A stretch of DNA of 64,000 nt from Anditalea andensis (GCF_000714815.1 NZ_JMIH01000022.1:248001-312000), one strand, 5' to 3'. Positions 25,233-34,671 are shown, numbered from the stretch's first letter. The notes: generated by a model not told the origin, from the sequence alone. Translations and numbers: made by a program.

Positions 25233-26906
25233 ATGAAATTTTTTTCTCTACTGCTGTTTTTATTCCTTGGTATGGTAGCAAATGTACGTGCGCAAAGTGC
25301 ATATCTACCTATAGATAGAGATTATTATCATATCATAGACAGGTACGTGATAAAATGCGGTCCTTTTTCAGATATGGTTTCCACGGGAATAAAACCTTAC
25401 CGTAGGGATCATGTCGCTGAGTTTCTTGATAGCCTTTCCAAAAATATATTAAACTTTACCTCAGTGGATCGATTTAATATCTCTTATTTAAAAGATGATA
25501 ACTGGGAATTTTCAAAGGCCGAGACGAGGGGTAACGAGAATGTATTATGGGGTCTTTACCGGAAACCTGCTGATTTTTATCACTTTAGGGATAAACATTT
25601 TGATTTTCATCTTAATCCTGTCATATCTTTTGGGGCAGGTCAGGAGTATGGAGTGGAAAACAGGCGTTTTCGCAACACGCGCGGCCTGCAAATGAGAGGA
25701 AGCATAGATAGGAAAATCGGTTTTTATACTTATTTATCCATGAATGAAGTCAGATTCCCCTCCTGGCTAGATGCCTACATCCAGCATAAGGGTGCCATAC
25801 CGGGGGAAGGTTTCTGGAAGCCTTATTCTCAAGAAGGGTATAGCTATTTTTCAGCATTAGGGCATATCAGTTTTCCGGTGACCAAACATATTAATGCCCA
25901 AATGGGGCACGACCGTAATTTTGTAGGAGAAGGATACAGATCTTTGATTTTATCTGATTTTTCCAACCCATATATGTTTTTAAAACTCAATACAAAAATC
26001 TGGAGATTATACCTGACCAACTTATGGGGGCAAATGACTGCCGATGTGGTATATAACAGAGGGAGACCTACAGATGCCCGTTATCCTCAGAAGTGGTTTT
26101 CCCACCATCGATTAGCTTTTGACTTTGGCCACAAGGTGAATATAGGTGTTTTCGAATCTGTAATGGCCAATAGCTGGGACTGGAATTATTTAAATCCAGT
26201 CGTCTTTTACCGATGGGTAGAACATGGCCTCGGCTCCCCTGACAAAGTGATGCTGGGCACAGATGTAAAATGGAATATAGTACCCTCTATGCAGTTATAC
26301 GGGCAGTTTGTACTGGATGAATTTTTATTTAATGAATTTTTTGGTTTAGATGGTAAGTATTCCCGTCGAAACAAACATGCCCTGCAGCTGGGATACAAAT
26401 ATATAGAGGTATTTGATTTACCAAATTTAGATATACAATTGGAATATAATCATGCGAGACCATATACCTATCAAGAGAAATTTGAATATAGTGCTTTCAC
26501 CAATTATAGAACTCCTTTGACACATCCTCGTGGAGCTAATTTTAGGGAAGTATTGACGATCATCAGGTATCAGCCTATTTCCAGATTACAACTAAATGCT
26601 GCAGGAGTTTATCATTATTTTGGCAAGGACCCTTCCGTTCAAGAAAATTATGGTGGAGATTTACATAAAAACCATAATTTTCTGAATACCGGTATGGGAT
26701 TATTCGGGCACCGGATAGGACAGGGTGTAAAACACCAGGTAGGGATAGCTTCATTTAACGCTTCCTATATGGTGAAGCATAATTTTTACTTAGATATCAG
26801 CCGGGTCCACAGAAGGCATATAGAAATGAATAGGTCCAGTCAAGCCATAAATTATACTCAAATGGGTATTCGGCTGAATATACTAAGGCACGAATATCAC
26901 TTATAG
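25233..26906 (+). CDS. Capsule-assembly Wzi-like / RemB-like outer-membrane protein
   Basis: A 557-residue outer-membrane barrel. Signal peptide MKFFSLLLFLFLGMVANVRA. An N-terminal helical part with two short acidic-aromatic segments precedes a large barrel; the block MGHDRNFVGEGYRSLILSDF near 227-246 is typical of Wzi-family proteins and of the Flavobacterium gliding protein RemB. The last strand (MGIRLNILRHEYHL) lacks a terminal Phe. A role in surface polysaccharide attachment or gliding is inferred from family resemblance only. It is monocistronic and divergent from rpmE2. Confidence 0.75.
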   Translation: MKFFSLLLFLFLGMVANVRAQSAYLPIDRDYYHIIDRYVIKCGPFSDMVSTGIKPYRRDHVAEFLDSLSKNILNFTSVDRFNISYLKDDNWEFSKAETRGNENVLWGLYRKPADFYHFRDKHFDFHLNPVISFGAGQEYGVENRRFRNTRGLQMRGSIDRKIGFYTYLSMNEVRFPSWLDAYIQHKGAIPGEGFWKPYSQEGYSYFSALGHISFPVTKHINAQMGHDRNFVGEGYRSLILSDFSNPYMFLKLNTKIWRLYLTNLWGQMTADVVYNRGRPTDARYPQKWFSHHRLAFDFGHKVNIGVFESVMANSWDWNYLNPVVFYRWVEHGLGSPDKVMLGTDVKWNIVPSMQLYGQFVLDEFLFNEFFGLDGKYSRRNKHALQLGYKYIEVFDLPNLDIQLEYNHARPYTYQEKFEYSAFTNYRTPLTHPRGANFREVLTIIRYQPISRLQLNAAGVYHYFGKDPSVQENYGGDLHKNHNFLNTGMGLFGHRIGQGVKHQVGIASFNASYMVKHNFYLDISRVHRRHIEMNRSSQAINYTQMGIRLNILRHEYHL

Positions 26907-27057
26907 AAAGTTGAAAACAATTAGCACGGTTATTGAACATCTATACTAGATATTACTTACCGGCTATTTTTTAAAGAAGTATGGGTTTAAACTTTTGTAA
27001 TAATCAAGAGTTTAATATATAATTTAAGTTGGATGATTAAATAAGAATAATTAAGCT

Positions 27058-27447
27058 ATGAAACAGATAAATACAATATTTCAACTTTTAGTGGCAGTTT
27101 TTTTTGCTATTGCATTGATATTTTTCCTTGCTTTTGATACTATCAAAGATACATTAGGTATCAGAGAGCTGACAGCCGGCACCGTGGTGGTATGGATATT
27201 AGTAGGCTTGGTCTTATATTTAATTTCATGGGCATTGGATAATGTATATATCAATGGGTTAAAGAAAGATATCCGGCGATTGGAATTAGACAAAAATGAG
27301 TTAAAAGCAAAATTATATGATATTGAGCAGGGATCAAAAATCTCCACTTCAGCGGAAAGGCCTACTGAAAAACTTCGAGATAGAAATGATAGCCTGGCTG
27401 ATGAGAAGGAAAGTTCCAAAATAAAACCAAGACAGAACTATAAGTAG
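27058..27447 (+). CDS. Two-helix membrane protein with coiled-coil tail, unknown function
   Basis: Two transmembrane segments (about 8-27, FQLLVAVFFAIALIFFLAF, and 42-60, VVVWILVGLVLYLISWALD) form a hairpin. Residues 66-95 follow as a charged helix (KKDIRRLELDKNELKAKLYD) with heptad spacing, then a disordered Ser/Lys/Glu tail to 129. The arrangement resembles LapA/DUF1049-type small membrane proteins, but I would not assign it there. It lies 75 bases before comM and on the same strand, so may be co-transcribed. Confidence 0.65.
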   Translation: MKQINTIFQLLVAVFFAIALIFFLAFDTIKDTLGIRELTAGTVVVWILVGLVLYLISWALDNVYINGLKKDIRRLELDKNELKAKLYDIEQGSKISTSAERPTEKLRDRNDSLADEKESSKIKPRQNYK

Positions 27448-27522
27448 GAGAATATTTTTTTAATAATGATTATATTAGGAGACCGAAAAGGTTTCCTTTT
27501 TTTATCTTTAAACTAAACTAAA

Positions 27523-29061
27523 ATGGTAGCAAAGACTTTTGGAAGTGCTGTTTCAGGTGTAGATGCCAAGGTAATAACAATAGAAGTAAATGTGGGGCAG
27601 GGTACAAAATTTTTTTTAGTGGGACTCCCGGATTCTGCAGTTAAAGAAAGTCAGCAAAGGGTAGAATCCTCACTGAAATACTTTGGATACCGTATGCCTC
27701 GGCAAAAGGTGGTAGTCAATTTAGCTCCTGCAGACATCCGTAAAGAAGGATCTTCTTATGATCTTCCTATTGCATTGGGCATACTTCAAAGCTCTGAACA
27801 GGTGGTACTTCCAACTTTATCCGAATACATTATCATGGGAGAGCTGTCTCTGGACGGAGAGCTACGTCCTGTCAAAGGGGTGCTCCCCATAGCCATAGAG
27901 GCTAGGAAAAAAGGATTTAAGGGATTTATATTACCTAATTTTAATGCTGCTGAGGCTTCTATAGTTAACAATCTTGATATTATAGGGGTAGATACACTCG
28001 AAGAAGCCATTCTTTACCTGGAAGGCAAGCTGGAGATAAAGCCTACGGTGACGGATACGAGAGATATTTTTTATAATTCATTGGATCTTTATGAATTTGA
28101 TTTTTCCGATGTACAGGGACAGGAGAATATAAAGCGCGCTATGGAGATTGCCGCGGCTGGAGGACATAACGTGATTATGATAGGTCCACCGGGTGCGGGT
28201 AAGACCATGTTGGCAAAAAGACTTCCATCTATCCTGCCGCCATTGACCCTTCAGGAAGCACTTGAAACTACCAAAATTCATTCTGTAGCCGGTAAACTCA
28301 ATTCAAATGCTGCCCTCATCGCCCAGAGGCCTTTCCGATCTCCACATCACACCATCAGTGATGTGGCTTTGGTAGGGGGAGGTGGAAATCCACAGCCTGG
28401 GGAAATATCGCTATCCCATAATGGTGTACTGTTTTTAGATGAGTTGCCTGAATTTAAAAGGACGGTGCTTGAAGTCATGAGGCAGCCACTGGAAGAGCGG
28501 AAGGTCACAATTTCGAGGGCTAAAGTATCAGTGGATTATCCGGCAAATTTTATGTTGATCGCCAGCATGAATCCATGCCCATGCGGATATTATAACCATC
28601 CTGAAAAAGAATGTGTCTGTGGTCCCGGCATTGTGCAGCGTTATCTTAACAAAATAAGCGGCCCACTGCTGGACAGGATTGACTTACATGTAGAGGTGAC
28701 TCCGGTAAAGTTCGAGGAAATGACATCTCTAAGAAAGGCAGAATCCAGTACCAATATCAGAGATAAGGTCATAATAGGACGGAATAAGCAAACAGAAAGA
28801 TTTAAAGGTAATCCAGAAATTTATTGCAATGCGATGATGCCATCCCACATGGTTAAAGAAGTATGTCAGATCAATGAAGCTGGGAAGGCCTTATTAAAGA
28901 CAGCTATGGAAAGACTAGGGCTCTCTGCTCGAGCGTATGACCGGATACTCAAAGTATCCAGGACCATAGCTGATCTAGCGAATAGTGATGAAATAAGGGT
29001 AGAGCATCTGGCAGAAGCGATCCAGTACAGAAGCTTGGACAGAGAAGGGTGGGCCGGCTGA
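27523..29061 (+). CDS. comM: YifB/ComM-family Mg-chelatase-like AAA+ ATPase
   Basis: Hexameric helicase-like ATPase; ComM promotes branch migration in natural transformation. 512 residues: N-terminal Lon-protease-like S5 fold (KVITIEVNVGQGTKFFLVGL), Walker A GPPGAGKTMLAKRLP near 221-235, Walker B GVLFLDELPEF near 302-312, and the Cys-rich NPCPCGYYNHPEKECVCGPG near 351-370 with five cysteines, which is the family's zinc insertion. The C-terminal block LSARAYDRILKVSRTIADLA is also diagnostic. No other competence genes in the window. Confidence 0.95.
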   Translation: MVAKTFGSAVSGVDAKVITIEVNVGQGTKFFLVGLPDSAVKESQQRVESSLKYFGYRMPRQKVVVNLAPADIRKEGSSYDLPIALGILQSSEQVVLPTLSEYIIMGELSLDGELRPVKGVLPIAIEARKKGFKGFILPNFNAAEASIVNNLDIIGVDTLEEAILYLEGKLEIKPTVTDTRDIFYNSLDLYEFDFSDVQGQENIKRAMEIAAAGGHNVIMIGPPGAGKTMLAKRLPSILPPLTLQEALETTKIHSVAGKLNSNAALIAQRPFRSPHHTISDVALVGGGGNPQPGEISLSHNGVLFLDELPEFKRTVLEVMRQPLEERKVTISRAKVSVDYPANFMLIASMNPCPCGYYNHPEKECVCGPGIVQRYLNKISGPLLDRIDLHVEVTPVKFEEMTSLRKAESSTNIRDKVIIGRNKQTERFKGNPEIYCNAMMPSHMVKEVCQINEAGKALLKTAMERLGLSARAYDRILKVSRTIADLANSDEIRVEHLAEAIQYRSLDREGWAG

Positions 29062-29276
29062 TGTTAAGACATTGTTAAGCTATAAAGTGGTATTTATGTG
29101 ATTGAAGGGACATTACAATGTGTTTACGTTCCTTTTTGTTAATTTTTTGTTTTCATATTTTTTAAAATATTACCAAGTAGTAATTTTTTGATAACCTGAA
29201 GTTCATCATTAGAATACATTGCCTCCCCAACTTTGTCATGCTGTACAATTATTATTTCAAAAAAACCAATTCTGGT

Positions 29277-30479
29277 ATGCGAATTAAAATCGCTGTTGTC
29301 ATGATTGGCTTGGTCATGGCTTTTTCTGATGTTTTTGCAAGGGACGCTCAGAAAGATTCTACAAGCTCAGAAAATGTAGTAGTGGAAAAAAAGCAATGGT
29401 TCCAATCGATCCAGATGAGGGGCTATGCCCAGATGAGATATAATGGATTACAATCCAATCCTGATCTTAGATGTGTGCAGTGTGACAGGTCTTGGGGCGG
29501 GAATGAGGAGTTTTTCTTCCGACGGATCCGAATGATCTTCTATGGTCAGGTGCATGAAAAGGTTTATTTTTATTTCCAGCCGGATTTTGCTTCAGGAGGA
29601 AATAATTTTGCACAGATTAGGGATATGTACTTTGACCTTGCTTTGGATGATAAGCAGGAGTTCAGATTAAGGGTAGGCCAATCAAAGGTCCCATTTGGCT
29701 TTGAGAACATGCAAAGCAGCCAAAACCGGCTACCTCTTGATCGGAATGACGGTCTGAACAGTGCCGTGGCAAATGAAAGGGATATAGGTGTATTCTTTTA
29801 TTATGCACCGGAAGAAATCCGTAGGCGATTCAGTTACTTAGTTTCCAGTGGCCTCAAAGGTTCCGGTGATTATGGAATGTTTGGAATAGGCCTGTATAAT
29901 GGTCAGACTGCCAATCAGCCGGAGATGAACGATAACTTTCACGTGGCCACCAGGTTCACCTATCCTTTTGAATTAAATTCAGGACAGATCATAGAAGGAT
30001 CGATTCAAGGGTACACTGGTGATTTTGTTATCAACAGAACGCCACAGACAGATCTTGATCAGACAGAGTTCAGGGAATATCGTTATGGGGCCAGCTTTAT
30101 TCTATACCCACAGCCATTTGGCCTTCAGGCTGAATACAATATGGGACGCGGACCCGAATTCAATCCGGAAACTATGAATGTGGAAGATGCTCCTCTAGAA
30201 GGTGGGTATGTGATGGCTTCATATTATCTGAAAAAAGGTAAAGATCTCTTTATACCCTTTACTAGATACCAATATTATAAGGGTGGTAAAAAACATGAGC
30301 TCGATGCTACACGACATAGGGTCAAAGAACTGGAGATAGGTGTAGAGTGGCAGCCCAACCGTAATTTTGAGCTCGTAGCCATGTATACGATGTCTGACAG
30401 GACTTTCGAAAATTTTACCAATCCAAATAACAGACAAAAGGGTACCTTGTTAAGGTTACAGGCTCAGGTGAATTTCTAA
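29277..30479 (+). CDS. Phosphate-selective porin O/P-type outer-membrane porin
   Basis: A 400-residue outer-membrane porin of the OprP/OprO family, for anion (phosphate) passage. I start at 29277 because it yields the signal peptide MRIKIAVVMIGLVMAFSDVFA; the ATG at 29238 would add an unlikely leader. Markers: FFFRRIRMIFYGQVHEKVYF and the conserved stretch LRVGQSKVPFGFENMQSSQ, where family members have RxGrfkpPfG. It ends in Phe (LQAQVNF), the barrel-assembly signal. No pho genes or box near it that I recognise. Confidence 0.87.
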   Translation: MRIKIAVVMIGLVMAFSDVFARDAQKDSTSSENVVVEKKQWFQSIQMRGYAQMRYNGLQSNPDLRCVQCDRSWGGNEEFFFRRIRMIFYGQVHEKVYFYFQPDFASGGNNFAQIRDMYFDLALDDKQEFRLRVGQSKVPFGFENMQSSQNRLPLDRNDGLNSAVANERDIGVFFYYAPEEIRRRFSYLVSSGLKGSGDYGMFGIGLYNGQTANQPEMNDNFHVATRFTYPFELNSGQIIEGSIQGYTGDFVINRTPQTDLDQTEFREYRYGASFILYPQPFGLQAEYNMGRGPEFNPETMNVEDAPLEGGYVMASYYLKKGKDLFIPFTRYQYYKGGKKHELDATRHRVKELEIGVEWQPNRNFELVAMYTMSDRTFENFTNPNNRQKGTLLRLQAQVNF

Positions 30480-30652
30480 ATCAAGTAATTAAGGTTAATA
30501 ATAATGGAAAGAGCAAAGACTAAAGTTTTTGCTTTTTTTGTGTTTAATCTATGTATAATGAATCTATGGTTTTATAATCAAAAAGGTTTAAGTGGATATA
30601 ACAGGATACCTAAAATATTTTTCTTAATTTCCCCTTGCATAATATTCAAAAA

Positions 30653-31348
30653 ATGTCCCAAATCGTACTTAGAACCGTTCAGCTTACCAAAAAATACGGT
30701 AGCCAGTCCGCTGTAGATAATATCAGCTTCACAGTGGAAGAAGGGCAGATCCTCGGGGTGATAGGTCCCAACGGAAGCGGAAAGACTACCCTTTTCAGCA
30801 TGCTATTGGGATTGAGAAAACCTTCCTCGGGGAGTATGGAGATCTTTGGTAAGAATAATCCTGAAGAGGTGAGAAAGGAAATGGCCGCCATTATGGATCA
30901 GGCAAATTTCTATCTGCGGATCTCGGCTAGGGAAAACCTCACCATCTCTGCTTTGACCAAAGGGGTACCATTAGACAGGGTAGATCCATTACTTTTTGAT
31001 GTGGGTCTGGAGCATACTGGTAATAAAGCTTTCCAGAGTTTTAGTTATGGCATGATGAAGAGGTTGGAAATAGCAGATGCCCTGCTCACAGATCCAAAGC
31101 TCATCATCATGGATGAACCTACTAATGGTCTGGATCCTGAAGGGATACTATTTATACGACAATTGATTCTAGATCTCAAGGCAAAGGGAAAAACTGTGAT
31201 TATTTCCAGTCATTATCTCGATGAGATAGAAAAAGTATGTACCCACTTTTTGATACTGGGAAATGGAAAGTGTATTTTCCATGGTTCTAAGGAAGCTGTG
31301 AAAGAGAATTACGAAACGCTGGAATCGGCATTTGTGAAGAGATTGTAA
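30653..31348 (+). CDS. ABC transporter ATP-binding protein (ABC-2 type)
   Basis: ATPase of an exporter. From the ATG at 30653, 231 residues: Walker A GPNGSGKTTLFSMLLG near 39-54, a YxxxSARENL-type region (FYLRISARENLTISAL), signature QSFSYGMMKRLEIADAL near 129-145 where the canonical LSGGQ is replaced by FSYGM, Walker B LIIMDEPTNGLDPEG near 150-164 and switch His in ISSHYLDEIEK. The ATG at 30635 is possible but adds only MHNIQK. Partner permease is likely the gene at 31932-32657; a TlpA-like gene lies between. Confidence 0.9.
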   Translation: MSQIVLRTVQLTKKYGSQSAVDNISFTVEEGQILGVIGPNGSGKTTLFSMLLGLRKPSSGSMEIFGKNNPEEVRKEMAAIMDQANFYLRISARENLTISALTKGVPLDRVDPLLFDVGLEHTGNKAFQSFSYGMMKRLEIADALLTDPKLIIMDEPTNGLDPEGILFIRQLILDLKAKGKTVIISSHYLDEIEKVCTHFLILGNGKCIFHGSKEAVKENYETLESAFVKRL

Positions 31349-31367
31349 ATAAATGAAAGGGTAAATT

Positions 31368-31919
31368 ATGAAAATGATATTCACATTACTTTTTTCATTT
31401 AGCTTAATCCTGCCGGCATACCTGTATCTAGTTAATACCGATGATTTAGCAGAGGATAAAACTGAGCTATATTTAATAGAAGATGTTAGAGCTCAGCTGA
31501 ATATCATGTTAAAGTTGGAAGATAAGCTAGAAGATAGTGAAATAGTGGTATTGAACCTTTGGGGGACCTGGTGTCAACCCTGTGTCGGGGAAATACCGCA
31601 GCTTAATGCTATTGCTAAGGATTATTCAGATAAGGGTTTACGTTTTCTTGCGTTTTCTGACGAGGATCCTGCGAAGTTGAAGAAATTCAATTTTGACAAC
31701 TTCAAAAAGAGAAGGCCGGACTTAATATTTAATTATGAGCAATTTTTTGGCTATAGGGAAGTGACCTCTTATATCAAATCTTTGAATACGCAATATGAAG
31801 GTAATCCTGTTCCTATTCTCTTAAATTTGGATGGTTCTAAAGGGAAGGTGCTGATAGGTGCTTCTGAGGCTTATGATAAGATTATTAGAGATTTTTTAGA
31901 AAGCGAGATTAAAAATTAA
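31368..31919 (+). CDS. TlpA-like thioredoxin-fold protein
   Basis: A 183-residue thiol-disulfide oxidoreductase. N-terminal hydrophobic segment FTLLFSFSLILPAYLYLV anchors or exports it. The active site WGTWCQPC is at about residues 63-70 after the strand EIVVLNL, with the cis-Pro in NPVPILLNLDG near 144-154. Family members reduce or isomerise disulfides in the periplasm. Its placement between an ABC ATPase (19 bases upstream) and a permease (12 bases downstream) suggests one functional unit. Confidence 0.9.
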   Translation: MKMIFTLLFSFSLILPAYLYLVNTDDLAEDKTELYLIEDVRAQLNIMLKLEDKLEDSEIVVLNLWGTWCQPCVGEIPQLNAIAKDYSDKGLRFLAFSDEDPAKLKKFNFDNFKKRRPDLIFNYEQFFGYREVTSYIKSLNTQYEGNPVPILLNLDGSKGKVLIGASEAYDKIIRDFLESEIKN

Positions 31920-31931
31920 TATAGTTTATTT

Positions 31932-32657
31932 ATGACTTTAAAACAACATTATCAAATAGAGATATATAAACTCAGACGGCCGGATTTTTACCTCTATGCC
32001 TTTTTAGTTATAGCTGCCTTTTTATTATTGCCAATAGTTCAAAAATCCTTTACGAGGGTAGATGTTAAAATGTTAGAACTAATAGAATCTGCCGGAAGAC
32101 TGGGCAGCATATTTTTGGTTTATGGACTTATGGTAGCCTTGCCTAGAGAATTTTACAATAATGTAAACAGAAAAAGGATTTTGAACGGATACTCCAGACA
32201 GGATCTTTTCATCAGCCAAATGGTTACTGTTTCCTTATATATTGGCTTTATAATTCTTATCATTTTGGTAGTGATACCTGTACATTGGTTGTTTGGAAGC
32301 CTAAGTTTTGGGGAGTATGCAGAAGGTGTGGCTTTCTATAAGGTGATAGGGAGTTTTCTTGCATTAGTGTGCTATGGGATATTGGGATCTTTTCTGGGTG
32401 TGATTACAGGCAAACCTCATTGGGCTATTCTGATCTATTGGGGCTGGGGTTTGGTGGAGTTAGCCGGTAGGTTTATGGATATGTATAATATGTCACAGGG
32501 CAGAGCAGAGATCTATAAATACTTTATGCCTTTAAATATGTTTTCACAGGTCCAAGCCTATCAGTTGCAGGAAGTGGGACTTTTGGCAGCATTAGTTTTA
32601 TTCTTAGCGCTGTTTCAGGGCTTGTCTCTTTTCAAATTTCTTAAGGCTGATTTTTAG
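31932..32657 (+). CDS. ABC-2 type membrane permease-like protein
   Basis: A 241-residue membrane protein with six hydrophobic segments (about 22-40, 60-75, 100-120, 130-155, 158-175, 212-233). The N-terminal amphipathic part (MTLKQHYQIEIYKLRRPDFY) is typical of ABC-2 permeases. No family motif is decisive, but position 12 bases after a TlpA gene and downstream of an ABC ATPase makes it the likely permease of that ATPase. Substrate unknown. Confidence 0.75.
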   Translation: MTLKQHYQIEIYKLRRPDFYLYAFLVIAAFLLLPIVQKSFTRVDVKMLELIESAGRLGSIFLVYGLMVALPREFYNNVNRKRILNGYSRQDLFISQMVTVSLYIGFIILIILVVIPVHWLFGSLSFGEYAEGVAFYKVIGSFLALVCYGILGSFLGVITGKPHWAILIYWGWGLVELAGRFMDMYNMSQGRAEIYKYFMPLNMFSQVQAYQLQEVGLLAALVLFLALFQGLSLFKFLKADF

Positions 32658-32770
32658 ATGAAATTACTTACGGCATCAGGCATGACAGAAGTATCACGCT
32701 TAGATGCCTTGATAACGGTCTGATCTGCGGTGCGAGAGTCCATCATACCTCTTAAAATAAATTAAAAAAG

Positions 32771-32911
32771 ATGAAAAAAGCGATGGTATTAATATTGATT
32801 GTAAGTTCAATAGTTTTCTTACTTGGTTTCATTCTTATCAGATCCGAAGGCTATAAAGAAAATCCACCTCAGGATAATGTGGAGTTCCATTATGAGAGGA
32901 GGGAGTTTTGA
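32771..32911 (+). CDS. Small single-pass membrane protein, 46 residues
   Basis: A short gene with ATG at 32771 and TGA at 32909-32911. The protein is MKKAMVLILIVSSIVFLLGF then an acidic-polar tail (RSEGYKENPPQDNVEFHYER). One transmembrane helix or a signal anchor; no lipobox Cys. It follows the permease by 113 bases on the same strand, so may belong to the ABC/TlpA set. Unknown family. Confidence 0.55.
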   Translation: MKKAMVLILIVSSIVFLLGFILIRSEGYKENPPQDNVEFHYERREF

Positions 32912-33055
32912 AAAAGCAAAACTGAAAATAATACTTAAAATATGAGTTTGGATAAGAGGAGATTTAATGATTTGACATCATTAGATACTGGATGATTACT
33001 AGTGGTTCCTATTTCATCGGTAATCGGTCAGTGGACATCTGACAAATTTTTTTCC

Positions 33056-33063
33056 TACCTTTG
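33056..33063 (+). promoter_or_regulatory. Bacteroidetes -7 box upstream of hemB
   Basis: TACCTTTG matches TAnnTTTG, 22 bases before the hemB ATG. No clear -33 TTTG at ideal distance. Confidence 0.5.
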
Positions 33064-33084
33064 TGCCCATAAACCTAGATCCAG

Positions 33085-34056
33085 ATGATGTACAGAAGAC
33101 CGCGCAGAAACAGAAAATCAAGTGTAATCAGAGGTATGGTGGAAGAAACCAGACTATCTACCAAAGACTTTATATTCCCACTTTTCTTACTCGGAGGTAA
33201 AAATCAGAAAACGGAGGTGAAATCTATGCCTGGTATTTTTAGGTTTTCTACTGATTTGATGCTGAAGGAAGTGGAGAGTTGTATGGAGTTAGGTATCAAT
33301 GCCTTCGATATTTTTCCAGCTTATACTGAGGACCAAAAGGACAAATATGCTACAGAGAGCCATAATCCCGAAACTTTTTACCTAAAAGCCATCCAAAAAA
33401 TCAAGGAAACTTTCCCCGAAGCCTGTATCATGACAGATGTGGCTATGGATCCCTATAGCTCAGACGGACATGATGGACTGGTGAAAGATGGTAAAATTCT
33501 GAACGATGAGACGCTTGAGATCCTTGGAAAAATGGCGGTGGCTCAGGCACAGGCGGGTGCCGATATCATAGGACCTTCTGATATGATGGATGGACGTGTG
33601 GGATATCTTAGGGAACAACTGGATGATCATGGTTATACTGATGTTTCCATTATGTCTTATACTGCCAAATATGCCAGTGCTTTTTACGGACCCTTTAGAG
33701 AAGCATTGGATTCTGCACCTAAAATGGGGGATAAAAAAACCTACCAGATGGATCCTGCCAACCTCTATGAAGCCATGATCGAAGCTGATCTGGATACCGA
33801 AGAAGGAGCCGATTTCCTGATGGTAAAGCCGGCTTTGGCCTATCTGGATGTCATCAGGCTTTTAAAGGATAATTATAATGTTCCTATAGCTGCATATAAT
33901 GTCAGCGGGGAATATTCTATGATCAAAGCTTCTGCCGAGAGGGGATGGCTAGATGGAGAGAGGGCCATGTTAGAGTCCTTGCTCAGTATCAAAAGGTCAG
34001 GGGCAAATGTGATTTTGAGTTATTTTGCAAAAGAATTTGCTTTGTTGCAAAAATAA
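33085..34056 (+). CDS. hemB: Delta-aminolevulinic acid dehydratase (porphobilinogen synthase)
   Basis: Condenses two 5-aminolevulinates to porphobilinogen. 323 residues with the TIM-barrel markers RPRRNRKSSVIRGMVEET near 4-21, ACIMTDVAMDPYSSDGHDG near 113-131, IIGPSDMMDGRVGYLREQ near 160-177 and Schiff-base lysines in MSYTAKYASAFYGPF near 190-204 (Lys) and MVKPALAYLDVI near 246-257 (Lys). The zinc-site cysteines of some orthologues are replaced here (DVAMDPYSSDGHDG), so it is the Mg-dependent type. Confidence 0.97.
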   Translation: MMYRRPRRNRKSSVIRGMVEETRLSTKDFIFPLFLLGGKNQKTEVKSMPGIFRFSTDLMLKEVESCMELGINAFDIFPAYTEDQKDKYATESHNPETFYLKAIQKIKETFPEACIMTDVAMDPYSSDGHDGLVKDGKILNDETLEILGKMAVAQAQAGADIIGPSDMMDGRVGYLREQLDDHGYTDVSIMSYTAKYASAFYGPFREALDSAPKMGDKKTYQMDPANLYEAMIEADLDTEEGADFLMVKPALAYLDVIRLLKDNYNVPIAAYNVSGEYSMIKASAERGWLDGERAMLESLLSIKRSGANVILSYFAKEFALLQK

Positions 34057-34095
34057 TAAGGGAAGTGATATAGTTAAGTTTTTTATTGGATAATA

Positions 34096-34147
34096 AAGCA
34101 AATGCAGGTTAAATTATTAAAATTTAACCTGCATTTGCTTTTTTTGG
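34096..34147 (+). terminator. Very strong rho-independent terminator after hemB
   Basis: Perfect 20-base inverted repeat, 34096-34115 with 34121-34140, five-base loop and seven T. It closes hemB (stop at 34056). Confidence 0.9.
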
Positions 34148-34296
34148 ATAAGTAGTAAATTCTCTTTGCTCACATAAATTTATAAGGACAAGACATAAAT
34201 TGGTTATTGGTGCCATTCCTGATAGGTTTGGTAGCTAATAGGAAGCATCTTTCCAGAGGCAAGGTCCTATCAAGGTATTTGTTTTTGGATACTATT

Positions 34297-34671
34297 TTAC
34301 AATTCCTCTTCCCTCTCCAGCATCAACACTGCCTGCTGGGAGACAATGTAAAATTTCTCTCCCTCATACACTATTTCATGTGCCCCGTTCAATAGAAACA
34401 GCGCCAAATCACCCTCTTTTGCCTGAAGGGGGATATAGGAAATTCTTTCTTCCTGTTTTTTCCATGGTTCGTTTTCTTCGGAATGGATGGGCAAGGGATA
34501 TCCCGGGCCAACTTTGATGATATAACCCTGCTGAACCTGTTCTTTTTCTTTTACTCCTGGCGGAAGATACAGCCCACTTGAAGTCTTTTCATCCGCTTTT
34601 TTAAGCTTGATCAAAACCCGATCACCTACGATGATGATCTTTTTTAATTTATTTTCAGCTGTTAAATGCAT
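34297..34671 (-). CDS. GroES-family co-chaperone-like protein
   Basis: A 124-residue protein with the GroES (Cpn10) beta-barrel pattern: IIIVGDRVLIKLKKADEKTS near 12-31, SGLYLPPGVKEKEQVQQGYI near 32-51 and a C-terminal barrel closing with HEIVYEGEKFYIVSQQAVL. It is longer than GroES (about 95) because of an insertion after VGPG (PLPIHSEENEPWKKQEE). No groEL is adjacent, but it lies 147 bases downstream of dnaK. Probably a second, non-canonical GroES. Confidence 0.82.
   Translation of the reverse strand: MHLTAENKLKKIIIVGDRVLIKLKKADEKTSSGLYLPPGVKEKEQVQQGYIIKVGPGYPLPIHSEENEPWKKQEERISYIPLQAKEGDLALFLLNGAHEIVYEGEKFYIVSQQAVLMLEREEEL

Noticed and set aside
32658-32723. Plus-strand 21-codon ATG frame resembling the start of an NAD(P)H-hydrate epimerase
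   Set aside because: Too short, match is only a few residues, and the frame stops at once; the minus strand reads equally well.
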